Positions 36,271 to 48,829 of a stretch of 64,000 nt of DNA are shown piece by piece. Numbering within the stretch: position 1 is the first letter of the stretch; every line of letters starts with the position of its first letter. The DNA lies in contig CAJNOJ010000235.1 in the NCBI GenBank assembly GCA_905250025.1, positions 94,976 through 158,975 on the forward strand, written 5' to 3'. A program made the position numbers and the translations under genes. The notes under the pieces are model-generated. The model was not told where the DNA came from, searched no databases, and saw only the letters and a program-made list of their open reading frames with translations. This DNA is from Adineta ricciae (Eukaryota > Rotifera > Eurotatoria > Adinetida > Adinetidae).

Positions 36271-38331
36271 ATGGACTATCCATCTCCAATGCACCATCAA
36301 GTTCCTCATTCATCGAAGCCTCACATGCATCATCCTTCACATCCTCTTCTATCAAACCAATTACAACCTATCAGCTCAGAAAGTCATACTTCCATGTGGC
36401 TCGACGATTCCTATCCGATGTCAAATGGATGCCCATCGCAACGTGATTCTGGTTTTAATTCTCGACCAGCCTCACTACGTAGTGTAGACTCGGCCGGCAC
36501 AAGTTCCCAGCATCACGGATCAGGAGCAGCAATGTACGAACAAATGCCTCCCCGTTTGCCTAATGACATTGAAAATACGCGTCCACAATACACTGAATTA
36601 CAATCAGTACCAGGACCACCACCCAAACCAGAACCATCTCAAGTCATTCCTGAATTACTCAATCTATTGATGGAAGACGATCCAGTTATCGTTCGCGAAG
36701 CTGTCTTACTCACACACATCTTAGTCAAAGAAGGAAATGAAAGTCGATCGGAAGTGATCCAAAATCGCGAGGTAAAACACTTTATTGTTCTCGCTTCATT
36801 CTCTGACCAATTCTTTTAGTTAATTAACACTTTACTGGAGACATTCTCAAAAGATATGGGCGATGGAAAGGTCACGCATGCATTAGTCAATCTATTTCAC
36901 TCACTCTCTCAACAACAAGAAGGTCTACGTGTCATTTATGACTGCGGAGGCATCGCACGTTTACTACAAATTCTTGAGTAAGACAATTCACCGCGGAATT
37001 TTCTGTTTTTCTATTCAAAACTTTGCTTAGCTCTGCTGATAACATCGTTAATTACGCGATAACAACATTACATAATTTTCTAATCGTTCTCCAACATCAA
37101 GCAGCTGACGAAATTTATCGCTGTGAAGGCCTTATCAAATTCATTCATCTACTGGATAGTACAAACGATAAATTGTTGACCTTAGTCACTGACAGTTTAC
37201 TGAAAATGTCAAGTTATAGCACAAAATCGAAACAATTCATACAGAATAGTGAAGAATGCATTCAACGTCTTCTTTGGATCTTCGAGACAAATAAATACGA
37301 TAAATTACTATTGACACTATCGAAACTATTACCAATCATATCGTCAGGAAATGAAATGAACAAGAGCTTGATTCTTCGATCGAATGGATTAAATATAATC
37401 GAAAAACATCTACGCACGACGAAGAGCATTCGAATACGACATAACTGTCTTATCACACTAAGAAATATTTCTAATCAAGCGACGCAAATGGTAAGTGCAT
37501 CGGAATATTTTCCGATCCAATGAAGAACTTCTATATGTTTTAGCGTGATATTGATTCGTTAATTCAACAATTGACTGCGATGTTATCGAGTGATGATCGT
37601 CAATCAGTTATTCATTCCTTGGAAATCCTTGGCAATTTAACAGCAGATAATCAAAATAATAAAAGTTTATTTGTGAAATTAAACGGAGTGCAAAGTGTCA
37701 TGCAGAAATTAATGATGAATTCCGATGGAAATGACGAGCTTATCGAAGCAGCGGTATGAAAAAGCGGTTTTTGTTGTTTTCTTAACTTATTAGAATTGAT
37801 TTGTTTAGTTATGTACACTCCGTCATATCACTGCTCGACACGATCTCGAAAATGAAGCGCGTGAAATCGTACGAAAATCATACGGAATCGGCAATATCGT
37901 GAAATTGTTTCGCGATAAGAATTACAATGGACATTGGGGAACCATTAGAGCAACAGTCGGTTTAATTCGAAATTTGTCGTTATCTCAATCAATAATCCCG
38001 AACTTATGTGAACAAAATACAGTTCAGAAGTTAATTGAATTATTAATGAATTTGGAACGGGATCGATTAAAACTCCCCGAAGATAATCAACGATTTGATG
38101 CGTTAATGGGATCGATTGTGATAACATTGACAAGCTTAGCGAAAGATTCCACATGTAGAGCGATTATTCGAGATATGAATGGATTACCGATCCTCATGCG
38201 GGTAGGTTACAGTTGATTAAATAGAAAATTTTGGTTTCTATTGAAGTTTTCTTTTGTAGTTATCTCATCTACCAACATGTTCTTTGCAACAATCGACGAA
38301 GAATTTACTACATGAATTAAACATCGAATAG
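36271..38331 (+). CDS. Beta-catenin copy 2, divergent, signalling-type features
   Basis: Six exons, 36271-36771, 36820-36977, 37031-37490, 37544-37753, 37809-38201 and 38260-38331, give 597 residues. Residues 59-64 are DSGFNS, matching the DSGxxS phosphodegron, with another Ser at the +4 step as in GSK3 substrates. The alpha-catenin-binding segment (RAQRxRAAxFPE) is missing: EPSQ runs almost directly into IPELLNLL. The armadillo repeats are clear but diverged (YDKLLLTLSKLL, LCTLRHITARH, TVGLIRNLSLS). The protein stops soon after the exon following RDMNGLPILMR, so the last repeats and the whole C-terminal tail of copy 1 are absent. It should still respond to degron control, yet would lack the C-terminal activation region. 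It may work with TCF through the repeats or as a modulator; both are inference. Confidence 0.88.
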
Positions 38332-38632
38332 AGATTCTTCTCTGCAGTGCTAGTTTCTTCGTCGAAAGGCGAACTTTTTCTTTTTCTTGTTTTTGAGTCA
38401 ATATTCTCCCAAAATAATCTCAATCTTTCTTTTTCTTCTTTCTTATCAATTAGTCTGTTGTCAGATATTGCTAAGTGTATCTATTTTCTCTTTATATGTC
38501 TACTTCCTTATATAGATATGCGTTTATACATATTGTGCAATGAATCTTCTGTCTCTTTTGGTTAACTGATGCTTTTCACTACAGATCTGATATTCTAGAT
38601 TTACATTTTTGTTCGGTCAAAAAAGTTGAACA

Positions 38633-39401
38633 ATGACTGGAAAAAACGTTTTCTTCGATATTACCGTTGACAACAATCCCATTGGTCGCATTACGTTCAG
38701 AGTAACGAAAACCCACGATTTTCTTCTCATCTTCAACGATTATTTCTTCGTTTTAGCTTTTCGATGAAATTGTACCTAAAACTGCAGGTACTTTCACAAT
38801 AAATCTTGTGAACTTTGATGTATAATACGAGTATTTTAGCCAATTTTCGAGCATTGTGCACAGGTGAAAAAGGTTATGGTTACCAAGGAAGTACATTTCA
38901 TCGTGTAATTCCACAATTTATGCTTCAAGGCGGTGATTTCACTAAACAGTGAGTCATTTAACTATCACCTACTTCTGTTCTTATATATCTCTTTTTATAG
39001 TAATGGCACTGGTGGTCGAAGGTAAACGATTTTCGATGGAAAGCCGATTGAAAAACATCCGATTTTGTTTAGTATCTACGGTGAAAAATTTGCCGATGAA
39101 AACTTTCAACTTAAACACTCAAAGCCTGGACTTTTATCAATGGCTAATGCCGGTCCGAATACAAATGGTTCCCAATTTTTTATTACTACTGTTGTAACCT
39201 CATGGCTTGATGGCAAACATGTAAGACACCTTGAAAGAATTTTATAGACTTATTATTCAACTTGTCCTTCGCTTGTAAAAGGTTGTCTTTGGTGAAGTTG
39301 TTGATGGTATGGATATTGTCAAGAAACTCGAAAGTTTAGGTTCACAATCTGGAGCTACAAAAGCTAAGATTGCCATTGCCCGAAGTGGTATCGTTGAGTA
39401 A
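38633..39401 (+). CDS. PPIA: Cyclophilin A-type peptidyl-prolyl isomerase
   Basis: Six short exons from ATG 38633 to stop 39399-39401. The protein begins [19 protein letters not shown] with no leader, so it is cytosolic in form. Active-site stretches [42 protein letters not shown] and WLDGKHVVFGEV are complete. It catalyses cis-trans isomerisation of proline bonds and is the usual cyclosporin target. It lies 300 bp downstream of beta-catenin copy 2. Several introns fall at the same codons as in the cyclophilin at 34503, for example after PKTA and after DGKH. Confidence 0.93.
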
Positions 39402-39928
39402 AATGAATCAAATGCACACAGTATTATTAAGTAAACTTCAATTTTATTCGTTTTATCTGTCCCATGTAGTGTTGAGAGTGTGCGAATTTTGCTTTTTGTA
39501 ATTTTTGTGCACGGTTTCTTCGCTATGTGAAATGAGATCTCCCAGTTATTTAGTTTCGAAAGAAGCTAAAACTAAGTTTTAAAAAAATCTTGTATGCCGA
39601 TTCAATTACAATTAAAATAATAAACTTTCATGAAACAACTAAGAATTGCATCTCAATTGTTTGGTTGTCGATCAATTGTGCTGAGAAGAAACGTTTGTTC
39701 GTTTATGAATTGACAGTCACAATACTTAAGAGATAGTAGAAATTAAAAGTTTATTTGATTATTATAACAATTTGGGTGAAAAAAAATAGAAAGGTAAGAT
39801 GTCTGATTTGTTGGAGAAATAAGGCTATTACCATTTCGATGCTTTTGTGAAGTTTTTTAAAGAAATCATAAGTATTTTATTTATATTATCTGCATTTAGT
39901 TTATCGGAAGAAAATTGTCTGCGTTTTC

Positions 39929-42900
39929 TTATGATTCGACTGAGTTAGCCAAATACATCGTGTTGTCGTTCGTTGACGTTGACATTGTTGGTGGATTGTC
40001 ATCAATCGTATAACAACGCAAATGTTGATAATGACTCGAACCATCACGACGAAATGAAACGTTCGGTTTATCATGAAAATATCGAAGTCTATTCATCAAT
40101 CAAATCTTCTCATCGTTTCGAAACTCAAATCAACAAACGTCAACTCACCTTTTACCAGCTAAACCAGCTGATTGAACTTCACGCACTTTGTTCAGTGTTT
40201 CACGAACATTATTCGCCATTGTCTCATCATCAATCAGCATATTTTTATACGTGTTAGTTGTTGTCTAAGTCATTCTTCGATATTCATCTCTTCTCAACAA
40301 TTCTGTTTCGTTCTTACCGATGTCACTGCTGTTGTCTTTTTCTTCTCCTCCTCCTCCTTCTCTTCTTCTTCGCCATCGGTCGGAAGTGTCTTTTTCGGTA
40401 GACTTTTTGGATCAGTGAGAACATCGAGTGGAACTGACGGATGTTGATATGTGGCAGGATCATACAAATTCCATGGAATCGATTGACCAAATGTACCTGT
40501 TCACATCGATTATTACAGTAGAGAGAGAAAGAAAGAGAGTGAGTTACCAATGAAGAAGCCATGCAAATTCCACAATCGAATGGTCCAATCAAGTGAAGAA
40601 GTGATGATCACTTGAGCTAAACCAAAACATCAATGACGAGTTTGTTATATCACATACGTATGTGTGTGTGAGTGTATTTACCTTGTTCGATATACTCAAG
40701 ACCAGTGACACTATCCACATGACCTCGCCAACTTCTCATACCTCAAAACAAAGATGAATGATTCTCGTCCATGTTCATGAGAAATGTCGAACTTACAACG
40801 AGGTGGAGTGGACTCGGGATGAAGTGCATATCTTTCTATTTCATAAATAAACAGAAANCGAGTTTGTTATATCACATACGTATGTGTGTGTGAGTGTATT
40901 TACCTTGTTCGATATACTCAAGACCAGTGACACTATCCACATGACCTCGCCAACTTCTCATACCTCAAAACAAAGATGAATGATTCTCGTCCATGTTCAT
41001 GAGAAATGTCGAACTTACAACGAGGTGGAGTGGACTCGGGATGAAGTGCATATCTTTCTATTTCATAAATAAACAGAAAACCTACACATCAACAACTGAT
41101 CAAATAAACTATTTCAAAGATGACTTGGTGAACTACCTAATGAATCGGCAACAAACAATAATCGACACATGGAATCGAGTTTGATTTGTGTTACTGTACT
41201 CTTTCTTTCTCTATTCTACAAACAACGACGTTCATTTTAATGAGTAAATCAAGAAAGATCTTCACTCACTGGTCGAAATTTGCCCAGGAGAACTCCATTC
41301 TTATAGATATTCCAAAAATGAATTTCACCAAATGGACCACTACTGATCAAATTCGCTGCATCGTGTCGACCGAATCTCGAATCAATAAATATCACACGAT
41401 TCACAACTCGATCATTTGGATTGTCTACAACACAAACATCTCTTCTCTTCCCCTCTCCTCTCCTCTCCTCTCTTCCCTCTTCTCTCTCTCTCACCTCCAT
41501 CTTCATTTCGATGTTGATTATCTTTGAGAGTGACAAATATCTTCTTGCTTGATAGATTCGACACAATAATTATTCCACCATAATCACCCGTAGCAATCAG
41601 ATCGCCTTGTGATTTATCAATACATAGAATATCATGAAAATGACCATGATGAACATCATCGCCTTTGCAAAACTCATCATCGGGATAACAAATCTGTTTG
41701 ATCTGTTCTCGATCATCGTTGAAAACATTCACATGTTTGTCCCATCCAACAGCCAAGATCGAACAGTTGTTGTTGACCACCACAAAGGCAACAGCCGTGA
41801 CTTCGAGTGCATCTAAAGAAGAAGAAGAAGAAGAAGAATGTGGAAGGAATGGAGATGAAGAGCAGAGACCATGAGGTCTTTTGAATATTTTGAGAAGTTG
41901 GCCATTATGAACATTCCAGATGGCACATGATCCATCTCGACTTCCGGTGACTAATCGTCGTTCAGTTGTGTCTAATGTCATACAAGTGATAGCTTGACCT
42001 TGATGAGCTTGAAATTCGTGAACTTTTCTTCCAGTGAGAAGATCCCACAAGCGAACAACTCCATTTTCAGTACATGAAACCACTTGTTTGAACTCTTTGA
42101 TGAAGAGCAGGCCGAGAATGGGTTCATAATGTGAAACAACAACATCAGCATGAAGATATGGTCTGAAGAGAAGGGAAGAGAATGAGATGGAGGAGAGAAG
42201 AGGAGAAGAGAGGGGAGGGGAGGGAGGACTGACCGTAGTTTGAGATTAAGAAATGAAATTTGTTCACTTGCAACAAAGAGAATAGAATGTGTATGATGAT
42301 TATAAGAGACAGCTTGTAGATCTCCACGTATTTTGTGGACTTTTGGTCGAATACAGGCGAGAAGTGTNNNNNNNNNNNNNNNNNNNNNNNNNNNNNNNNN
42401 NNNNNNNNNNNNNNNNNNNNNNNNNNNNNNNNNNNNNNNNNAGGGAGGACTGACCGTAGTTTGAGATTAAGAAATGAAATTTGTTCACTTGCAACAAAGA
42501 GAATAGAATGTGTATGATGATTATAAGAGACAGCTTGTAGATCTCCACGTATTTTGTGGACTTTTGGTCGAATACAGGCGAGAAGTGTGTATTCAATTAA
42601 ATCCCATACCTAAAACAAAATTGGCGAAAACTGTCATTATGCTAAAAAGTGTCAACAGTCACATTAAATTTCAATATCTGTACGCTTGAGTATAAACCGT
42701 ACAATAACTATGGAACTGCTAAAGAAGCACCGATAATCTACTTGAAATGAATCTCGTAAACCGTTTATGCTTTGGTCTTTTCTGTGTTTGTAACTTATTC
42801 AAAAATTCATGCCAATCTAGGCATCAAAGAGGAAAAATAAACTTTGAAGGAACTAACATGTGCATTTGTGAAGAATTTGAAAAGAAAACGAGTATAAAAA

Positions 42901-45900
42901 CATGTTTCAGGTTTGTGTGTGCAAATAGAATCTCTCCTTCTGTTTAAAATGTATACTCACGTTAAACGAAAAAGAAATGCTGTATGAAAACAAAACAAAG
43001 TTGCAGAAATGGCTCTGCTGAAGTCATTTTCATCGTTACTACATAAAACAGTCACATTTCAGGGTGTACAACAACGTTCTTCATTGTTGTTCCGAGCGCT
43101 AAATAAAGTACATTTCAAAGACATCTCTAACGATATTCATTTACTGAGTTTATTTGGATTTAATGAGTTTAACTCGTTTATTGAATCGCAATAAAAGATT
43201 CCTGATATTCTTATTTCTGGTCTATGCTATCATATGGCTGGTGTTCGGGAATATAAGAAAATCATCAGAGATTCGCGAAGTTCAAGTAAGAAGCATCATT
43301 CTCGCATGCAAAAACAGTGAATTCATCCTCTATAGAGAGCAAATCGATATAAATATCGATCCAACTCGACGTTTTACTATCTAATTAGTCAATTATATCA
43401 AATGAGCTTTAATATTATTTTAATCGATCCAAGTGCGTTGAATCGACTATTTATCGATCACATATCATTGGACGAACTTAACGAACAGTTAGTAACATTT
43501 GCTGTTTTCGACCAATCGGTTCAGCGATTACTGCAAACACTTCAACAAATGTCCCATTTCTCTATACAGACATCAGCAACCACTCTCGCAAATCATCGGA
43601 TGTCCATTGATCATATTTTTATCACATATCAACAGAAAATCCTTCATCTAGCCGTTCTACACAAATATTACTCGTTCTACCTTGTCCAACCCAATCATCT
43701 TCGATTCTCTGATGACGACAATGTTCAACTACCTTTTGGTGACAAACTACGTGCTGTTGATCAGTAACATTTCTTACAAGTACGAAAAGCTATTCATGCC
43801 GTGTTTCGTTGTTTCTAGTATTGACACCGAATTTCACGAGTATTTGTTTTACCACCCACGGAATGTGTCGCATTTTTTGTGGTTGTACAAAACATCGGAA
43901 TTTCTTCACTGCAATCGAGCATTGGCAAATAGAATGCAAAACAAGTATCACTTATATCAGAATGGCACAAAGTACAACAGTACTGTTGAGCCAATCTTAC
44001 ATGTTATCCATACACTTGATAAACTCGAAAAACGCTATTGGCTAGCTGGTGGAGCTCTGCTAGGTATGATCGTACTACATTTGATTCGATTTTAGAAGAA
44101 AAAACTCAATTCACAGGTTGGTATCGACATTGTGGTGTAATCCCATTTACACAAGATACAGATATTGGATTATATGCTGAAGAATATGACGAAAGTATAC
44201 GGAATCATTTTCTCGGAAATCCTGTTATTCCTCTTTGGAGTGCATTAGGATTTGTGAGTCGATAATCATTTCGGTTATTTGTACATATAGGTTCATTTCA
44301 AATAGGTCAACGATTCACTTGAGTTTCGTCTGTACTCAGGCCGTTATACAATCGATCTATTCTGGGCGTATCGTGAGCATAACCATCGATGGTTCGGTTT
44401 TCAGATATATAGAAAAAAGTATAGGTATATTCTTCGAACAACTTAAAGTTCATTTTTGCGGTCAACTAACGACAAACTTTAGAAACAAATATAGTTTCGG
44501 ATTGTGTCTGCTATGTTTTAGACGTACTCTTCCACTACTCGGAAAGCTCTGTTCATGTAATCTTTTTGGTCATCGATTCTCAGTTCCATGTTCGCCTGTG
44601 GGGTATCTCAATATCGAATATGCAAATAATTCATGGAAAACTCCTCTCGAAAAAACCTATAAATGGGCCAATATGAAATATCATTCGACATGGAATGATA
44701 TATCGTGGATGTATGCAGTACGTTTATATACGCGACAGGGAAAACTTCGAACAGATAAATTCGCAATGGATTGGATACTGAATCATTTCAACTACAGTCT
44801 TACGGAAATTCCTTCTTTTCTTAATGCTCTACCCAATGAAACAGTAACGCTTCCACCTCCGAAAGCTTTGCATACAACAATCCCAGCACTACAGCGAACA
44901 AGTTTGCCGAACAAAACTGAGTTAACGAGGGAAAAATCGCTTCTTGATATTATATCAGGCTAGACGCAATTAAAGCTTATTTCTGCTCTTTTTTCATTTC
45001 TGTTACTCGGAAAGTTTCACTAATAAACGTATATATGGCAGTGTATTGCCACGAAAGGAAATAATCAACATATCACTTACCAGAACTGCCTTGTCTATTG
45101 AAATCGAAAATAATCGATTATCTTCCACTGCAATCTTCACAAGAAATACAGGCGCATTGTGACCACGAAGTCGAGCGATCGGTCGAGATGGCAAATATGG
45201 ATTCCAGATTCTCACTATTCGATCCATTCCACCAGTCACAAGAACATTCTTTTCCGTGCACAGATCAAATGTTCGAACACCTTTCTGCACTTTGAACACT
45301 ATTTGATCAGCTTCACAGCGGATCTGAGGAGTTCGAACAATCGCTGGAGAACGAACTCCACCTAATCCTCCTCTTCCACTACNACCACGAAGTCGAGCGA
45401 TCGGTCGAGATGGCAAATATGGATTCCAGATTCTCACTATTCGATCCATTCCACCAGTCACAAGAACATTCTTTTCCGTGCACAGATCAAATGTTCGAAC
45501 ACCTTTCTGCACTTTGAACACTATTTGATCAGCTTCACAGCGGATCTGAGGAGTTCGAACAATCGCTGGAGAACGAACTCCACCTAATCCTCCTCTTCCA
45601 CTACCACTTCCCGACACTGTCGCTGCTGCGGTCGCATTTGCTGCTTCAGCTTTGCCCTCAGTCTCATTTGCAGTTGCTTTTCGTGAATGAGCGTCTTGAG
45701 ATGAAGGAGTATGATGAGATGCTGTCGAACTACGCTTCGATTGAACACGAGATGATGTCGATGTCGCCTTCTCTTCAGTAATATCTATTCATCGTTGCAT
45801 ATCACACCCTCACACCCTCAAACGTAAGAACCTCGAAACTCACCTGTCAGTGCCGTTGTTCGATGTTTACGTGACTTGGGATCAGCTGATTTCACCGAAC

Positions 45901-48136
45901 GAGACTTGAGCTCAGAAAAACCACTTTCTGTCAGCTGAATCTCGGCGCTTGGACTCGTTCGAATACAGCCAATGACGACAGCTGTTTGAGCATCATTCGA
46001 ACATGAAACGATCTGATTCAATCGTGGATCATAACTCACACCCTCTGCAACCAACACACACACACAACGGATCAAAAACACATCTACATCTCTCACTCGA
46101 CTCACCAATCCATTCTCGATGAACTTGCCATCGAACATAATCACACTTGAACGTCTCCAGAAAACGATCGAATGGCATTGTAGGAATACCTTTCTTCCGC
46201 TCAGCATTCGTCAACAATCGAAGGATCTCTCGAGCAGCAAAAAGGATCAAAATATTGACACATCCTTCGGTATCACCATACACAAGCAACAACTCTTCTG
46301 CAGATGGAATTCTACAAAACAACAACAACAACAACACCATCATCATCTGAGGAATGAGATAGTATGGAGCTATTATTCTGATTACCCATAGTTGAGTTTG
46401 ATGGGTGCACTGTCAAGTGAAGAGATCTGTGTACATGGAAGTTCGTTTGGTTTGGTTTCTCGATTCGTACTCAAACAATATGCTTGATCCCAAAACTGAA
46501 GTTCACGATCTCTACAAACCAACAGCAACAACAGAAGAGACGACGTTATAGAAAGAAGAGAAGAAGAACTTATTATTACCCAGTACTGACAACGACTTTG
46601 TTGAACTCAGGAATGACTTGACAATCAGTGATCCATTTCGGTTGAGATCGTGTTTGTTGATCTTTTCTCTACAATTTCATCATTCTGATGTCGAAGGAAG
46701 TGCAGAAGAAGAAGAAGAGATAATCTCACCCTTTCGAGTCGTTCTCTTGCAGTCAAAGTCTGAGAAATACCTGCACTTGACTACAACGGCACATTTGTTT
46801 TGTCGTCTTCTCCTCATGTTTCTCTCAGTTACTCACGGCAATCGACTTGGTTGTTTTCGGTTCACCATTCGTTGCCCAAACTGAGATCGTTCCATCCTAT
46901 TCATACAGCACATGACAACAAAGGACAACAATACTTGCAGACACTCACACTTCCCAATGCCAGATATTGATGATCAGCTGAGAGAGCGATAGTCGAACAT
47001 GGATGTCGATGTGGTGTTTTATGAATCTTTGCTGGAATGACGAATGATACTTCTTTTGCACGTTGTTCAGCATCTGATTTCTCGTCAAAGTTCAGTTGTA
47101 GATATGTGCACAGCTCATCCCACGAGATCAACTCTTCAGCATTATAATCGATCTTGTTGAACAGATTCTCGATTTGTTCATCGATCTGTTGTGAAGAATG
47201 AAGGAAGGAAGGGAGGGTGGTAGAGGAGGATGCAATGACACCTACTCCTCGACGTCGTCCAACATATCGTTTGAGAACTCGAGTGAAGTCTTGCAATGTC
47301 ATTTGTCCCGATGCATCGACATGAACATTCTTCATCCATGCCGATTTCGATTCTGATAAGTCTTGCATGAATGCATTTTTGATTGCTTCGAGTGTGTTGA
47401 TATCGAGTCTTTCTTCGATCTACAACACATCGAAAGTGCTCTTTCACTTTATGATCTTTGAAGTTGTACTTGTAGATCTTCTTGTTCGTCAATATCTTGG
47501 TTCTAAATCAATCAAAGACACACATTCAACATCTTCGTGTACACCAACACCTTTCACCTACTTTGTTTGTCTTCTTTGTTGGTGAACTTCTGCCATGCTA
47601 TCAACAAACAACGCCACATCATTCTTCACACTCTCACACATCTATTCTTACTTCTACTTCTTCTTCGTTTGATTTCAACTATCACACAAATTAAATCAAT
47701 CATCATCGTCACAGATCTCCGATCATTCATCTTACTTCTCCTTTGAGACCAACCAGCGCATAGCTCTTTGCTCTTTTCAGTAAGATCACCTCATACTGTT
47801 GAATATTGTTTGGATTAGCGATCGTCAATCGTCTCAGATGTTTGAACTAGACGATCAAATGTTATTCACGTGAGAAAGAAGAGGAGGAGGTTGACTTACA
47901 GATTGAAAATAGGCTTTGGCTTCGAGATTTTGATCATAATCTTCTGCCTCTCGATCGACATTCGTCATTCGAAGTTGTGGTCGATGGGAAGATGAAGATT
48001 TTTTCCACTGTTCGACACTTCCGGGTGCATGTCCATCATCGAGAAGACTGGACTGAAAACATGGATGACTCTGAAGATTACCTTGTGCAGATGATGGTCG
48101 TGGAATCCACTCATTATTTTCACGATTGTAAATCAT
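39929..48136 (-). CDS. EF-hand and WD40-repeat protein, WDR49/EFCAB8-like, copy A
   Basis: Read from 48136 down to TAA at 39929. Supported 5' exons are 47900-48136, 47790-47846, 47470-47502, 47246-47419 and 46949-47185, all in phase. The N-terminus is followed by EF-hand-like segments (DASGQMTLQDF, DYNAEELISWDEL). WD40 repeats then occupy most of the protein: GTISVW, GGMDRIVRIWNP, KAVL spliced to VWDLIEYTLLA, NGVVRLWDLLTGR, RDGSCAIWN, DWTIRLWNLHG. The tail has a Glu-rich run and ends YLANSVES. This order resembles WDR49, WDR64 and EFCAB8, a poorly known group expressed in ciliated cells. Its intron 42610-45080 contains the whole fukutin gene on the other strand. Artefactual 221-bp duplications at 40637-41079, 42221-42588 and 45162-45604 disturb the exon set, so exact exons in these areas are uncertain. 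Confidence 0.8.
40637..41079. repeat. 221-bp direct duplication around a single n (probable assembly artefact)
   Basis: 40637-40857 equals 40859-41079, with n at 40858. The second copy of this locus, near 59.4-59.64 kb, has this sequence only once, which supports an artefact. It duplicates an exon of the WD40 gene. Confidence 0.88.
42221..42588. repeat. 147-bp direct duplication plus 74 N (221-bp period; probable assembly artefact)
   Basis: 42221-42367 is repeated at 42442-42588, and the 74 N at 42368-42441 bring the offset to 221. The second copy of the locus near 59.66-59.79 kb shows it once. Confidence 0.85.
43163..44963 (+). CDS. FKTN: Fukutin-like LicD-family transferase, copy A (nested)
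   Basis: Six exons, 43163-43285, 43336-43763, 43819-44063, 44117-44253, 44306-44424 and 44522-44963, give 497 residues; human fukutin has 461. A membrane anchor (FLIFLFLVYAIIWLVFG) near the N-terminus gives type II topology, as for Golgi enzymes. The catalytic LicD/nucleotidyltransferase region has YWLAGGALLGWYRHCG, DTDIGLY (the metal-binding DxD), SLEFRLYSGRYTIDLFW and GHRFSVPCSP. Fukutin adds ribitol phosphate to the alpha-dystroglycan glycan. The gene lies wholly inside an intron of the WDR49-like gene on the opposite strand, with 117 bp between its stop and the host exon at 45081. A short upstream frame (43009-43194) overlaps its ATG and may be a uORF. Confidence 0.9.
45162..45604. repeat. 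221-bp direct duplication around a single n in a coding exon (probable assembly artefact)
   Basis: 45162-45382 equals 45384-45604, with n at 45383. It doubles a ~73-codon WD40 stretch (GGMDRIVRIWNP). Length is the same as at the other gaps, so I take the extra WD repeat to be false. Confidence 0.88.
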
Positions 48137-48383
48137 TGTTCAGATCTGTCAAACACGAACGAACACAATCAGACAAAAAACAAAGTGGAAAAACAGCAAC
48201 AGAAGGATGATGTTTTTGTGTAATCGAAAATAACAACAACACATCAACACGGATGGTTGAGAAGGTGAACAGGCATGTTGTTGATGGTTGTGAGGATGAA
48301 AACGATTGAAAAGAGAAACACAAGAAAAGAATGAATGACTGACTGGAATTCTTCGTGAAGTCGAGAGAAGGAAAAGGAGAAGA

Positions 48384-48826
48384 AAAAAAGTAAATCAAGA
48401 TTTGTAGACACGCAAAAAATAAAGAAAAGAGAAAGTGAATGTTGATGATGATGATGATGATTATTATTTGTTTAAGAAATGGTGATTTTTAGAGTTGATT
48501 GCATATGGTGTGAAATGATTGTGACTTTAGACGTAGAAAAAAGAAAGAAAGATCATATGAAATATGTCACTATTAAGTTGAGTGGTATTGACATTGCCAT
48601 TGAGNAAAAAAGTAAATCAAGATTTGTAGACACGCAAAAAATAAAGAAAAGAGAAAGTGAATGTTGATGATGATGATGATGATTATTATTTGTTTAAGAA
48701 ATGGTGATTTTTAGAGTTGATTGCATATGGTGTGAAATGATTGTGACTTTAGACGTAGAAAAAAGAAAGAAAGATCATATGAAATATGTCACTATTAAGT
48801 TGAGTGGTATTGACATTGCCATTGAG
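48384..48826. repeat. 221-bp direct duplication around a single n (probable assembly artefact)
   Basis: 48384-48604 equals 48606-48826, with n at 48605. It lies upstream of the WDR49-like gene and includes a GATGAT run. No gene is affected. Confidence 0.88.
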
Positions 48827-48829
48827 AAA

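Noticed and set aside
40172..40447. Plus-strand Ser/Phe-rich frames at 39973-40447 and their copies at 58746-59220
   Set aside because: They are the reverse of the last exons of the WDR49-like gene. The minus-strand reading gives WD40 and Glu-rich sequence with proper splice sites.
43009..43194. 61-residue frame just upstream of fukutin copy A
   Set aside because: It overlaps the fukutin ATG in another frame, has no counterpart in copy B and shows no family motif. At most it is a uORF.
45384..45604. Extra WD40 repeat in copy A
   Set aside because: Exact 221-bp duplicate beside an n. Five other gaps show the same period.
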